Shown here: positions 7,348 to 16,739 of the stretch, in pieces
Position numbering within the stretch: position 1 is the first letter of the stretch
Layout of the letters: every line of letters begins with the position of its first letter
Source of the DNA: Azoarcus sp.
Lineage (GTDB): Bacteria > Pseudomonadota > Gammaproteobacteria > Burkholderiales > Rhodocyclaceae
Length of the DNA: 21,845 nt
Direction of reading: 5' to 3'
Assembly (NCBI GenBank): GCA_031268685.1
Contig: JAIRWW010000225.1
Location: forward strand, 1 to 21,845
Translations under genes and position numbers: made by a program
The notes under the pieces: generated by a model
What the model was told of the DNA's origin: nothing
Databases searched by the model: none
What the model saw: only the letters and a program-made list of their open reading frames with translations

Positions 7348-8418
7348 TCATGCTGCGGGCACGCCCGCTCGCTCTCCTTCCAGGACGAGATCGCCACGAT
7401 CTTCGCTGGCGGTCTGCTGCCCAAGCCAACTCGTCCAGCCCAGCATGCACGTCGCCGCGCCAAGCCGCGCCGCGGGGACTTCGTCATGCCGCAGGATGAG
7501 CCGGATATCCCACGAAAATTCGTAGCTCACATAGTTGCGCACCCAATCGCGCAATTGCCTGAAAAATCTGTTTCCCGGCAGGAAGGCCATGTATTCGGCA
7601 AGTTTCAGGGGGCCTGCGTGAATGCGGAAGCGGTGCTGGCGGTCGAACGCCGAGGCGCCGCAAACCGCACCGCGCCCCAATCGGCTGGCGTTGGTTTCCA
7701 GGCCCAGGAAGGTGAGGTCTTTTTCGTCGAGGCGCAACCATTGCGGCATCCACTCCTGGATGCGGAAAGGACAGGCGAAAAATGCCCGCAGGATCGAGGT
7801 CAGACCTTCCGGGTTGCGCGTCAGCCTCACCAAATGGGCCGACATGTAGCGCTTGCTGTGATCGGGGATGTCGTCGCCGTTGGCGAAAGCCGGTTCTCCA
7901 TACCCTATCAGGCTATTGGCGTAACGGGAAAAATGGTCTTCCCCTGGGCGGTCGAGGCTGACCGTCGCCTGCGTGCGCGCCCAGGCACGGTAGAACATGA
8001 GCGCGAAACGGTGATGGAAAACATCGAGGAAAGCCTGCAAGGCGTAATCGTCATCGTATTCGCCGCGTTCGCGTGTGAATTCGGTGAAATGCATCGGCAT
8101 GGGGCCATTCGGCCCCAGGAGGCCGAACGCTGCTTGTTCGATGCGGACGCGCCCATGGCCATCGCCGCCGAACCCGGTCAACTCGGCAGGAGCGAAATTG
8201 AGCGAAGTCGTCTGGCTGATGCGAACGATTTCGTCGCGGGGATGCAGGGCCGTACCGAAGCGGGGGTAGCCGGGATTGCGCGCTTCCAGCCACCGCATGA
8301 CCTCGAACCAGCTGAAGCGCCATGGCTCCTTGCGCAATTCGGCATCGAAAGGCGCGTTTATCGAGGCGGCAATGGCCCTGGAAGCGGCGGCGGCCCTGCT
8401 TTTCGCCTTGTCAGGCAT
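7348..8418 (-). CDS. tssG: T6SS baseplate protein TssG (ImpH/VasB)
   Basis: A 356-residue baseplate wedge component that pairs with TssF and TssK. Family signatures are the N-terminal WRFSWFEVMRWLE, then SLNFAPAELTGF, FGLLGPNGPMPMHFTEF and the His/Phe-rich HHRFALMFYRAW, followed by the conserved C-terminal half (FRIHAGPLKLAEYMAFLPG). Length is normal for the family. ATG 8418 was chosen because GGAGG lies about 8 bases upstream; an in-frame TTG at 8433 would add five residues (MEGGP) and lacks support. The start overlaps the end of tssF by 8 bp, so translation is probably coupled. An 85-bp spacer separates it from tssH. Confidence 0.95.
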   Translation of the reverse strand: MPDKAKSRAAAASRAIAASINAPFDAELRKEPWRFSWFEVMRWLEARNPGYPRFGTALHPRDEIVRISQTTSLNFAPAELTGFGGDGHGRVRIEQAAFGLLGPNGPMPMHFTEFTRERGEYDDDYALQAFLDVFHHRFALMFYRAWARTQATVSLDRPGEDHFSRYANSLIGYGEPAFANGDDIPDHSKRYMSAHLVRLTRNPEGLTSILRAFFACPFRIQEWMPQWLRLDEKDLTFLGLETNASRLGRGAVCGASAFDRQHRFRIHAGPLKLAEYMAFLPGNRFFRQLRDWVRNYVSYEFSWDIRLILRHDEVPAARLGAATCMLGWTSWLGQQTASEDRGDLVLEGERAGVPAA

Positions 8419-10342
8419 CGGGCCGCCCTCCAAAGCGGGGCGGCCACGAGGCTATCGCGCCTCGCGTCGTGCTGTGCAGCGACAGTTCGCAGAACATGTT
8501 CATGGATACATGCCGCGCCAGGAACTGCTCCAGCACGCAACCAAACAGAAAAGGGCTGCTGCCCTCGAAAAGCACCTCGTCGACTGTGACCTTGATGCCG
8601 ACGCCGCGCCCAAAAACCAGCGGCCCGGAACCGGGCAGCCGCCGCGTCACGCTGGAGGCTTCTACCTTGACGATGGATTCGCCATGCTTTGCCGTGGCGG
8701 AGTCGCCAAGCGCCGCGTACAGTTCCAGCAAACCCCGCAAGGCTACAGCGCCGCTTTTCGGGTCCATGTTGCGCAGGGCGAGGTAATTCAGCGACAGGTG
8801 ACTGATGAGCCGCCAGGTCATCTCCCGCTCGGCCACCGAGAAATGCGGGCGCGAAGGCCCGCGCAGGATGCGCCCCCAACTCATTGGCATTTCGCTTTCC
8901 ACCGACAGATCGCGCTCGTTGTTGGTCGGGATGAGCAGCGGCAGGTCGCGGTTGGTCAACAGCATCGACATGCCCAGTTGGTCGATGTGGCGCGGCTGCG
9001 GCGCTTCGTGCGCATTGGCCTGCCGCCTTCCCTTGCCATCAGTCGCATTCTGGTCCATCCACGGCGCTTCGCACTCATCGACCAGCGAGACAAAGACCTC
9101 GGAACCGGCATAGCTGGAGCGCGCGCCGCTGCGCTCCGAGGAATCCGACAGCCGCCGGGCTTCGCGCCGCACCGTGAAATAGGCTTTGCCGCCGCCGTCA
9201 TCGGTACCGGCATAGCGATAGAAAGGCGCGAAGCGGGTGAGCGGGGTATTGCCGCGGTCAAAGCCTTCGACGGCATCGATGCGGTAGACCTCATAGTCGA
9301 GCGGCACGGCGCGATCCGGAACAACGTGGTGCTCCACGCCGGAATGCGTCAAGCGCAGGCGGTCGCCATGGCTCCTGAACACATTAATGACCGGCACGCA
9401 ATCCAGTTCAAAACATCCTTTATAGACTGCCCCGGCAAGCTGGCCAGCGCCGCGGTCGAGCAAGATCGTAAGGTCGAAGGCATCCTTGCCCAAACGAGTG
9501 AGCGGCGCACGCAGGCCGTTGATGGAAAAGAACAAGAATCTTTGCGGAAAGGCAAAATACTCGTGCAACAGCCTGTAGCCCTGGAACACCCTGGGGTCAG
9601 CCGGCAAGAGCGCTTGATCGACGCCGAAGCCTTCAGGGCGCAGGGCGGAGGCAGGCAGAAAAACGGGTGAGCCGCCGCCGGGAGAACTTACCATCACGCC
9701 AAGCCCATGCCCTATCAAGGCTTCGTAAATCTGCGTCGCAAGCGCATCGGCCGCCGCCACAAAAAATACCAGCCGGTCGGGATGGTGCCGCGACTCGCTC
9801 GCGGGTACGCGATATCTCAAGCGCAGGCGAACTTCTCCCTTCGCTTCCTTGCCACGCATGCGGCTCGCGGGCGGTAAATCTCCGGCGGGCATCCCGGCAG
9901 ACGCTTCATGGATTTCGAGCGGCCAGGCTTCCATGTCCTGCGCGGTCACGAAGGTGCAAGGCGTCTTGGCCCCCGGCACTACGCCGCTCTTGAGCACCGT
10001 GCCGCGCGGCAGGCGCGCGGACATGTCTTTTTTGGCGTTGGCTTCCTCGTCCAGGGGTATCTGCACGATCGCCATCGCGGGCGTCGGCGCAAGGTAATGC
10101 GGAAAAACTATTTCGAGCAGGCTTTGTGAAAATCGCGGAAACTCGGCATCCATTTTCAAATGGATGCGGGCGGACAGAAAGGCGAATCCCTCCAGCAGAC
10201 GTTCGACATACGGATCGGCCACCGTGCCGGTCTGTATGCCAAGATGGCCTGCGATCTTCGGAAACGATTTGGCAAACTCCGCGCCCGCTTCCTGCAAATA
10301 GGCCAGTTCCCGGTTGTAATAGTCAAGAAACCTTGCATCCAT
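8411..10342 (-). CDS. tssF: T6SS baseplate protein TssF (ImpG/VasA)
   Basis: A 643-residue baseplate wedge protein. The start of the family is plain: FLDYYNRELAYLQEAGAEFA, then DPYVERLLEGFAFLSARI and FPHYLAPTPAMAIVQ. The C-terminal part contains the typical LSLNYLALRN and VTRRLPGSGPLVFGRG segments. ATG 10342 gives MDARFLDYYNREL, the usual family N-terminus, with TAAGG about 10 bases upstream. A GTG at 10348 is possible and would add two residues. It begins 12 bp after the tssM stop, and its 3' end overlaps the tssG start. Confidence 0.96.
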   Translation of the reverse strand: MDARFLDYYNRELAYLQEAGAEFAKSFPKIAGHLGIQTGTVADPYVERLLEGFAFLSARIHLKMDAEFPRFSQSLLEIVFPHYLAPTPAMAIVQIPLDEEANAKKDMSARLPRGTVLKSGVVPGAKTPCTFVTAQDMEAWPLEIHEASAGMPAGDLPPASRMRGKEAKGEVRLRLRYRVPASESRHHPDRLVFFVAAADALATQIYEALIGHGLGVMVSSPGGGSPVFLPASALRPEGFGVDQALLPADPRVFQGYRLLHEYFAFPQRFLFFSINGLRAPLTRLGKDAFDLTILLDRGAGQLAGAVYKGCFELDCVPVINVFRSHGDRLRLTHSGVEHHVVPDRAVPLDYEVYRIDAVEGFDRGNTPLTRFAPFYRYAGTDDGGGKAYFTVRREARRLSDSSERSGARSSYAGSEVFVSLVDECEAPWMDQNATDGKGRRQANAHEAPQPRHIDQLGMSMLLTNRDLPLLIPTNNERDLSVESEMPMSWGRILRGPSRPHFSVAEREMTWRLISHLSLNYLALRNMDPKSGAVALRGLLELYAALGDSATAKHGESIVKVEASSVTRRLPGSGPLVFGRGVGIKVTVDEVLFEGSSPFLFGCVLEQFLARHVSMNMFCELSLHSTTRGAIASWPPRFGGRPDA

Positions 10343-10354
10343 GCGCACGCCGCC

Positions 10355-13300
10355 TTATTGCATATTCTGCGGACACCTGAAACTGCTCAGTTCCGGAAGC
10401 TTGAACGGGTTGTGAACGCTCGTCGGCCTGATCTCGAACGTCGCCATGCGTCCGCCCACGCTGAGCACGACATTGAAAACATCCGGCGCCGCGCCGGGAC
10501 GGATTTCCCCATACCGGTCGAACAGCCGATGCAAGGCCCACAGGCCGGATTCCGTGACCTCATTGGTGCCATTCTGGATGACAGGCGCCATCGTCAGGCG
10601 AACCTGACTGCCGCTGTCCCGCGGCCAGACAATTGATGTCGACACCTGCGGCCCATGGTCGTAGCGTATCGTCTGCCCCCCGAAGTTCAGATTCAGGATC
10701 GTGATTTCCTGATCCATTTTCAGCGGTTTGATCGTAAAGGATATCTGAGGCGAATTACCGCTGCGGAAGAAGGTCTCCTTGATGACGCGCGCCTGATTGA
10801 ATGCGGGAGGCAATCTGGCCCCCGGCCCTTGCTGCTGGCGGAACTGTTCCATTTTCCCGTTGGGGCCGAAAACTTCCGCGAAATCGTCTGCGGTCACGCC
10901 GACTGCTGCCCCGCGCTTCAAGGGGTAACGGCCTTCGATCGCTCTCCGGCAAAAAGAGGTGACTTCCGTGTTCAGCACGGTGTTCTCGTTGCGGACTTTT
11001 GCAGCCTTGATGTTCCTGGTGCTGCTCGCGGCAGCGGTCTTGACAATGTTTCCGAACGGCTTCGGCATGTTTCCTGCCGAAGTCGTAAGTTGCGCGACGA
11101 GAACCGCATCTGGCATCGGCATGTTGTTTTCCGCCCGGTAGAGCGCATCCGCCAGCAACATCTTCAGATCTTCGAGCTGTTTCATGGCCTGGGCTATTGG
11201 GGCATTGGCGCCATCCCCGCCGCTGCCGTTGACGAAATTACGCAAGGCGGCGAAACGGTTATTGACCGCCATCTCGGGAATATCCGTCGGAGCCAGCGGA
11301 TCGTTTACCCCCACGGGCAGGATGCGTCGGATGTCGTCCACCGTGGCATTGGCTGTCTGCCTGACGCGACCCAGCGCCGACCGATCCGCGTCCTGCTTGG
11401 GCGCTTCCTTGTACAGGGTAGTTTCCCGCGCCACGCCCTGCATGAAGCGCAGCAAGGGCGAATCAACCCCGGCGAGCTTATCGACGGTCTGCGCCGCATC
11501 CCTCAGACCCGCCGGCTCCCTGATGCCGAAATCGTCGACATAGCTTTGCCAGTGCGAGATGTAGTCGGTCACATACTGGCGCTTGACGTCGCGCGCCAGC
11601 CTGCCGGAGGCAATCTCCTGCAAGGTATTGCGCCCGCCCCCGGCCGTGCCGAGCACCCAGGATTCATCCTTGCCGACCAGGTTCAGCGCATTGTCGATCT
11701 TGGGCACGAACAATTCGTGATAACCGCGATAGGTGTAGAGAGACGGCACGCCGTGCGTCAACGAGCGCCCGCTCTTGAATACGAACACCTGTCCCGCCTG
11801 CTCGCCGACTTCGGCGGCCACGGAAAATTCAGGCAGCGAATTGTTTTGCAGCAATCTCGTCAAACGGCGGTAAGCACGCTGCGAAGTCGTATATTGCGTC
11901 ATGCGCGAACGAGTGGCGTTGACCAGCGAAGCATCCGCCGGCGTATCGGACATCAGAGCATCCGTAGCGATCAAGGCCCCGAAATGCCGCGTCAGCGCGG
12001 TTTCGGAATCCCGCTCCCAAAGCGCTTTCACGAAGTCGAGAAATGCCCCTTCGTTGAAGTGCTCCGGGTCGTGCATCATCAGATAAGCCTTCAATATTTC
12101 GTAGGAAAACTCCATATCTCCGGTATCCACGGTACGCAGCCATTGCTCCAGCGCCGCCTTTACCGTCGGCTTGAAACGCTTGGTCAGCAATTGCCGGTAC
12201 AAGGGATTCGCCCCGGCCTTGAGCTTGCCGCCCTGGTAAAGCCCGAAACGCCAGCGCAGCGCGGGCCGGTCGACATCGAAAGAAACACTGTCCGGCAAGC
12301 TTTTCGCCATATCGAGTATCGGCAGCAAGGCATTGACATTGGCATCGTTCCGCCGGGGCATGTTGGCCAGTTCATTCTCGAAGGCAGTGGTTTTCTGGTC
12401 GACTTCCGCTATGTAGGTAAGATTGTTGCGATAGCTGGCGCCCCAAGCGAACACCGCGCCGCACAGCGTGGCGGCGCTGAGCGCGTATGAACCGACATGC
12501 CATGCATACGAGCGGCGCTCCGCGCGCCTGTCCGAACCGGCGATATGCGCCTCGGCAAAAACGACCTGGCTCAAAAGCTCTTGCAGAAAATAAGCCTTGC
12601 CCGCCCCGACGACCGCCGCCTGCCGGGGCCGCTGCACCGCGAAACCCTGGCCGAGCGCATGCACGATGCGGTCAAAGGAAGTGCCCTCCTGGGTAGCGCT
12701 GGTGAAGTAAATGCCGCGCAGGAAAGGGGACTCCGAAAAACGTGAAGTGGCCAGCAAATCCGGGGCAATCTCCCGGAGAATCGCCGTCAGTACATTGAAC
12801 TGCTCCGGAAAGGCATAAATCAGCTCGCGGCGGCTCAGATCGGGTTCGGCTTGCAGGGTATCGACCAAGCCGGCGGTAATGCGCGACTCCAGCAGATCGA
12901 ACTCCCCGGCGAGCTTGGCCGGGTCGAATTCGTATTTTCCCGAAGGCGAGAGCGGCAGCGTATAGCCCCACACCTGCGCCCGTCCGGCGCGGTCAAGCGC
13001 CGAAAAATATTCATCGAAGCCCAGCAGCAGATCGCACTTGTTGATCAGCAGATAGACCGGGAAGGACATCCCCAGATCATTGCGCAATTCGTCGAGCCTG
13101 CGGCGCAAAGTGGCTGCATACGTCTGACGGCCTTCCTGCTTCAGTTCGAGCAAGTCAGAAACCGCAAGCATCACCAGCACGCCGTTTATCGGCTGGCGGC
13201 TGCGGTTTTTTTTCAGCAGCGAGAGAAAACCCAGCCACTCCGTCTTGTCCGCTTCCGCATCGGTCTCGTGCGTGGTGTAGCGGCCTGCGGTATCGAGAAA

Positions 13301-13882
13301 CACGGCTTCATTTGTAAACCACCAGTCGCAATGGCGCGTGCCGCCAGCGCCGCGTATCGCTGCGGCGCCGATTTGCTTGGCGAGCGGAAACGACAGCCCC
13401 GAATTGAGCAAAGCCGTAGTCTTGCCCACCCCCGGCGCACCGATGATCGTGTACCAGGGCAGTTCATACACATACCGCCCATGCCGCGCGATGCGCCCCC
13501 AAAATGTGCTCTTGGTATCGTCGAAACGCGCCTTGCGCAACACATTGAGCGCCTCGGCGAAACGGTCGCGCAAAATGTCGACCTGTCCATCGTCGGCGGC
13601 AGCCGGGTCCGCGCTCAGGGTTGAGCGCAACATCCCGGCGATACGCTCGTTCATGCGTCCGGCGCGCCAGCGCCCGAGCAAAAAGCGCAGCAGGAACAGG
13701 AACAATATCAGGCCGATCAGCCAGCACCGCGCCTCTACCGATTCGAGCGGGCGCACATTGCCGAACGCAAACAAAGGGCCGGCATACCAGATCAGCAAAA
13801 ACAACGCGATGACGCCAAGCGTCACCCACAAAGCGCGGGAAAACACCCAGCCAAAAATGCGCGACAAAAAAGACGAAATCAC
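10355..13882 (-). CDS. tssM: T6SS inner-membrane complex protein TssM (IcmF)
   Basis: A 1175-residue IcmF-family protein spanning the inner membrane and reaching through the periplasm to TssJ. There are two N-terminal membrane helices (about 17-38 and 53-70). A cytoplasmic NTPase-like domain follows, with Walker A GAPGVGKT at 148-155, DTAG at 197-200 and NKCD at 281-284. A third membrane helix lies near 465-483 and the rest is the large periplasmic domain. The Walker A motif is complete, unlike in some TssM proteins that have lost it. Translation starts at GTG 13882, overlapping the tssL stop as GTGA, with GGAGG 7 bases upstream. The stop lies 12 bp before the tssF ATG. Confidence 0.97.
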   Translation of the reverse strand: MISSFLSRIFGWVFSRALWVTLGVIALFLLIWYAGPLFAFGNVRPLESVEARCWLIGLILFLFLLRFLLGRWRAGRMNERIAGMLRSTLSADPAAADDGQVDILRDRFAEALNVLRKARFDDTKSTFWGRIARHGRYVYELPWYTIIGAPGVGKTTALLNSGLSFPLAKQIGAAAIRGAGGTRHCDWWFTNEAVFLDTAGRYTTHETDAEADKTEWLGFLSLLKKNRSRQPINGVLVMLAVSDLLELKQEGRQTYAATLRRRLDELRNDLGMSFPVYLLINKCDLLLGFDEYFSALDRAGRAQVWGYTLPLSPSGKYEFDPAKLAGEFDLLESRITAGLVDTLQAEPDLSRRELIYAFPEQFNVLTAILREIAPDLLATSRFSESPFLRGIYFTSATQEGTSFDRIVHALGQGFAVQRPRQAAVVGAGKAYFLQELLSQVVFAEAHIAGSDRRAERRSYAWHVGSYALSAATLCGAVFAWGASYRNNLTYIAEVDQKTTAFENELANMPRRNDANVNALLPILDMAKSLPDSVSFDVDRPALRWRFGLYQGGKLKAGANPLYRQLLTKRFKPTVKAALEQWLRTVDTGDMEFSYEILKAYLMMHDPEHFNEGAFLDFVKALWERDSETALTRHFGALIATDALMSDTPADASLVNATRSRMTQYTTSQRAYRRLTRLLQNNSLPEFSVAAEVGEQAGQVFVFKSGRSLTHGVPSLYTYRGYHELFVPKIDNALNLVGKDESWVLGTAGGGRNTLQEIASGRLARDVKRQYVTDYISHWQSYVDDFGIREPAGLRDAAQTVDKLAGVDSPLLRFMQGVARETTLYKEAPKQDADRSALGRVRQTANATVDDIRRILPVGVNDPLAPTDIPEMAVNNRFAALRNFVNGSGGDGANAPIAQAMKQLEDLKMLLADALYRAENNMPMPDAVLVAQLTTSAGNMPKPFGNIVKTAAASSTRNIKAAKVRNENTVLNTEVTSFCRRAIEGRYPLKRGAAVGVTADDFAEVFGPNGKMEQFRQQQGPGARLPPAFNQARVIKETFFRSGNSPQISFTIKPLKMDQEITILNLNFGGQTIRYDHGPQVSTSIVWPRDSGSQVRLTMAPVIQNGTNEVTESGLWALHRLFDRYGEIRPGAAPDVFNVVLSVGGRMATFEIRPTSVHNPFKLPELSSFRCPQNMQ

Positions 13883-15222
13883 TGTCCCGCCTCCGATGGA
13901 TTGAGCTGACGATGAATGGCCTGCGCCGACAGCAAGACGGCGATTTCAACGCGCCGGTTCCGGGCGCGGCCTTCGGGCGTGGCATTGCTTGCAACCGGAT
14001 CAGCCTCACCGCGTCCTTCGGCGCGGCTGCGGCCCGCCTGCCCGATATACCCGTCAAGCAAACCTTTGACCGTTTCGGCGCGCGCCTGCGACAGCTCCCA
14101 GTTGGAAGGGAAACGCAGGCTGCGTATAGGTTGATTGTCCGTGTAGCCAGACACGAGCACATTACCCTTGACCTCGCGGAGCGCCCCGGCAATACGTCTA
14201 AGCACACCGTCATACAAACTGCGGACTTCGATGCCTCCGGACTCAAACAGGCCGCCGCCGCCGGCTCTTTCTTTCAGGGTCACTACGCAACGATCGGGAT
14301 GCTCCGAAACATCGACCAGACCCTCGGCGATTTCCCGCGCCAGAAAGCGCCTCAAGGTGACGGCCACCGATGGCGGCATCATCACCACATTCTGCGGCAC
14401 GGCGGTATCCGGCACTTTCAGCGATGTCAGGTGCACATAAGCGGCATCAGAATGCCCGCCCAGATTGAACAGGAACCACAGATAAACCCCGAAACCGATC
14501 AGCCCGCACAGCATGGCAACGACCCAGGGCGGAACCAGCCGCCAGACGGGCGGCGTCGAACTCACCCCCTGCCAGTGCGGCGACAGGCGCTTTTCATAAC
14601 CACCCTTGACGCCATTGAGAATCGTCGCTATCCGTCGCTTCAGGATTTCGAGTTGAGCATAGCCATTGTTCTCGACCCTGAAACGGCCCTCGAAACCCAG
14701 TGCGTTGCAGTAATACAGCAACTCTATGAGGTCTTTGTGACGTTCGGGATTCTGGGCAAGGCGGGCAAGGAGCAAATAATATTTTTCCCCGCCCCAGGCT
14801 TCGTTATGAAACAACACCAGCAAGCTTTGCTTCGCCCACACGCCCTTGCTGCCCCACGGCGCCTGCGCGGCGGCCTCGTCGATCGCGGTGCAGAGACAAT
14901 AGCGCGCGCCCACGAGATCTTCGCGCGACACGCCCACCGACTGCGCGCGCCGCTCAAACTCCTGGACTTCCAATACCAGCCGGTTCCGCAAAGCGGCGAG
15001 ATCGGCAAGCTGGGGTATGCTGCGTATCTGCGGCGCCAGATCGAGAAGACGGCTTGCAGCCCACACCAGCGGATTCACACCATTGGCAGCGTTGTACGCC
15101 AGCCCGGCGACAGATACCGCTTGCCGCGTCGGCGCGGACTCAGGCTCGGCAGAAGGCTTCCCCACGCCTCCCGGCTGTACCCATTGTGAAACGGGGTCTT
15201 CGCCCGTATTTTCGTCGCTCAT
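13879..15222 (-). CDS. tssL: T6SS inner-membrane protein TssL with fused OmpA-like domain
   Basis: A 447-residue extended TssL (DotU family). The cytoplasmic DotU-like domain covers about 45-215 and includes the conserved ARYCLCTAIDEAAAQAPWG and LLVLFHNEAWGGEKYYLLL. One C-terminal membrane helix (about 233-256) follows. The periplasmic OmpA/MotB-like domain carries GYTDN (359-363), NWELSQARA (374-382) and NRRVEI (422-427), the usual peptidoglycan-contact core. This fused form anchors the complex to the cell wall without separate TagL-type proteins. ATG 15222 overlaps the tssK stop as ATGA, which favours it over the in-frame ATG at 15240; neither has a strong Shine-Dalgarno sequence. The gene overlaps tssM at its 3' end. 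Confidence 0.96.
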   Translation of the reverse strand: MSDENTGEDPVSQWVQPGGVGKPSAEPESAPTRQAVSVAGLAYNAANGVNPLVWAASRLLDLAPQIRSIPQLADLAALRNRLVLEVQEFERRAQSVGVSREDLVGARYCLCTAIDEAAAQAPWGSKGVWAKQSLLVLFHNEAWGGEKYYLLLARLAQNPERHKDLIELLYYCNALGFEGRFRVENNGYAQLEILKRRIATILNGVKGGYEKRLSPHWQGVSSTPPVWRLVPPWVVAMLCGLIGFGVYLWFLFNLGGHSDAAYVHLTSLKVPDTAVPQNVVMMPPSVAVTLRRFLAREIAEGLVDVSEHPDRCVVTLKERAGGGGLFESGGIEVRSLYDGVLRRIAGALREVKGNVLVSGYTDNQPIRSLRFPSNWELSQARAETVKGLLDGYIGQAGRSRAEGRGEADPVASNATPEGRARNRRVEIAVLLSAQAIHRQLNPSEAGQ

Positions 15223-16553
15223 CTGCGAATCGCCCAACATTCAAGAGAAAGGCCGGGAAAATCGCCGGCTACGTGCAGCGCCGCGCCTGCGCTTTTGTCC
15301 AAATCCTTCCACAACTCATGCCGGGCATCGAGTTCGAAATAGCTGTAGCCCGCATGGTAGGGAAGCTCCCTCGGCGCAACCGGCAAGAGCCGCAGGGCAA
15401 TGCCGGGAAGTTGCAAATTGACCAGATCGCGGATTTTTTCAACAGGCCCGATCTTGACCTGGGTTGGAAACTGCGCCTGCATCTGTTCCGTGGGCATATC
15501 CGCATGCACGGCAAGCACGAAAGAAGCCTGCTTGAACAAGGCCCGGTCGGGAACGAGCGCCAGCCGAATGCCGTATCTGTGCTCTTTCAACTCGATACGT
15601 ATGACGGACTGATCGAGGACGAGCGCCAGCGCCTGCCGCAACTCATCCAACAAAGGCTGAAAAACCGCCTGCAAATCGTCATGGACATAAACCGGATACT
15701 TTGCCGCGCGCCGATTCGCCGCCGAAAACGAAGACAACTCGCCCGCCATACAAAGCAAATCCGCATAGAGGCGCTCCGGATGCAGCACATCGATCCCCCC
15801 GAGATGCACCATCAAGGGATACCAGCGGTTGATGAGCGTCAGGATCAGGAAATCGCCGACTTCGGAGACCCCGCCGCGCCCATTCGCCGAAAGACGCCCC
15901 GCCAGGGCATCCCCGCGCTGGTTGAGCAAACCGATGATTTCGACGATGAATCCGGACAGGTTTTTCTGAGAACCGCAGTTCAAAGTCGGCGGAATATATC
16001 CGGAATCGATGCGCAGCGCATTATTCGCCTGCCGCTCGACGACCCTCACCATACCCATCGAAATCCAGCCATGCGGCACATCGGCTTCCAGCATCAGGCG
16101 AAACCGGGGCACACAGACCTGGATCTCAGCCGCGCTCGCGCCAAGGCCCACATCATCGGCGGCCTCCAGCATCGCCACATTAAATCTTGCCACGCTGGCG
16201 GGATCTTCATCGTAAATGACGCTCTCGACGCCCTCCAGCAAGGGCGGCAAGGCCAGGCATACCTTGGCCTCCCTGACCTGCGGCGGAAAATCGAAAGCGA
16301 GCGGCAGCGCATCGTCGCCATCCAGGTCGAAAGGCGTGCCGTCCGGCAACACCCCCTTGGCGCGCCGCACTACAACCGTTCCCAGGCTCAAAGCGCCAGA
16401 GTCGATTTCGAGTTCGCTGAAACCCCAGAAAAATCCCGCAAAAGCGGTCAGGCCGCGTTGCATGCGGGACTCGAAATAGCGTTCCTGTTGTTGAAAATGC
16501 TGAGGGCGCAGGAACATACCCTCTGACCAGACAGCCTTGTTTTTATAGCTCAT
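15219..16553 (-). CDS. tssK: T6SS baseplate adaptor TssK (ImpJ/VasE)
   Basis: A 444-residue TssK, the adaptor that joins baseplate to membrane complex. The N-terminus has the family pattern VxWSEGMFLRPQHFQQQERY; the middle has NFAPxL-like elements replaced by YIPPTLNCGSQKNL, then LGGIDVLHPERLYADLLCMAGEL, and the C-terminal domain ends GLSLECWAIRR. Length is normal. The start is fixed by an in-frame TAA two codons upstream. No good Shine-Dalgarno sequence precedes it, so initiation may be weak. It lies 184 bp from tssJ, the largest spacer inside the minus-strand unit, and overlaps tssL at its 3' end. Confidence 0.95.
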   Translation of the reverse strand: MSYKNKAVWSEGMFLRPQHFQQQERYFESRMQRGLTAFAGFFWGFSELEIDSGALSLGTVVVRRAKGVLPDGTPFDLDGDDALPLAFDFPPQVREAKVCLALPPLLEGVESVIYDEDPASVARFNVAMLEAADDVGLGASAAEIQVCVPRFRLMLEADVPHGWISMGMVRVVERQANNALRIDSGYIPPTLNCGSQKNLSGFIVEIIGLLNQRGDALAGRLSANGRGGVSEVGDFLILTLINRWYPLMVHLGGIDVLHPERLYADLLCMAGELSSFSAANRRAAKYPVYVHDDLQAVFQPLLDELRQALALVLDQSVIRIELKEHRYGIRLALVPDRALFKQASFVLAVHADMPTEQMQAQFPTQVKIGPVEKIRDLVNLQLPGIALRLLPVAPRELPYHAGYSYFELDARHELWKDLDKSAGAALHVAGDFPGLSLECWAIRR

Positions 16554-16600
16554 GGATTACCCGGGAGAAAAATCGCATCGTAATAAGCAGCCCATGAACA

Positions 16601-16696
16601 ACCCCGTCCGCCCCTGGCTTGCGGAAAAGCATTCCCCATGGAATCGCAGGCTTCGGCAAACTAGTCTCGAACGGATTGGAATCGTTCAGGGTTTCC
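16601..16696. repeat. Dispersed repeat copy between tssJ and tssK
   Basis: This stretch is a diverged relative of 2891-2989, in the same orientation. Shared blocks are CCGTCCGCCC, GGAAAAGCATT / GAAAAACATT, TGGAA.C.CAGGCTTCG, CGAACGGA..GGAATCG and a final GGGTTTCC-like end. It fills about half of the tssJ-tssK spacer. Its presence both here and in the kinase gene shows that the element is dispersed in this genome. Confidence 0.75.
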
Positions 16697-16714
16697 ATAA
16701 AAAAACATGCACCT

Positions 16715-16739
16715 GAAAATACGCCACGCGGGCATTTTC
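16715..16739 (-). terminator. Hairpin plus T-run downstream of tssJ (possible attenuator)
   Basis: On the minus strand GAAAAT and ATTTTC pair, with an inner GCC/GGC and a CGCGT loop, starting within the tssJ stop codon. Seven T residues follow at 16705-16699, after a 9-base gap. The gap makes a classic intrinsic terminator doubtful, but partial termination before tssK is plausible. Confidence 0.35.

Noticed and set aside
7263..7487. N-terminal extension of TssH to 7487
   Set aside because: It would overlap tssG, adds sequence unlike ClpV, and ATG 7262 has a good ribosome binding site and the family's N-terminus.
10655..12490. Plus-strand 611-codon open frame
   Set aside because: Antisense shadow of tssM; composition is Arg/Gln/His-rich as expected from the reverse of a GC-rich gene.
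13912..15189. Plus-strand 425-codon open frame
   Set aside because: Antisense shadow of tssL, which has clear DotU and OmpA signatures.
15054..16526. Plus-strand 490-codon open frame
   Set aside because: Antisense shadow of tssK; no recognisable domains.
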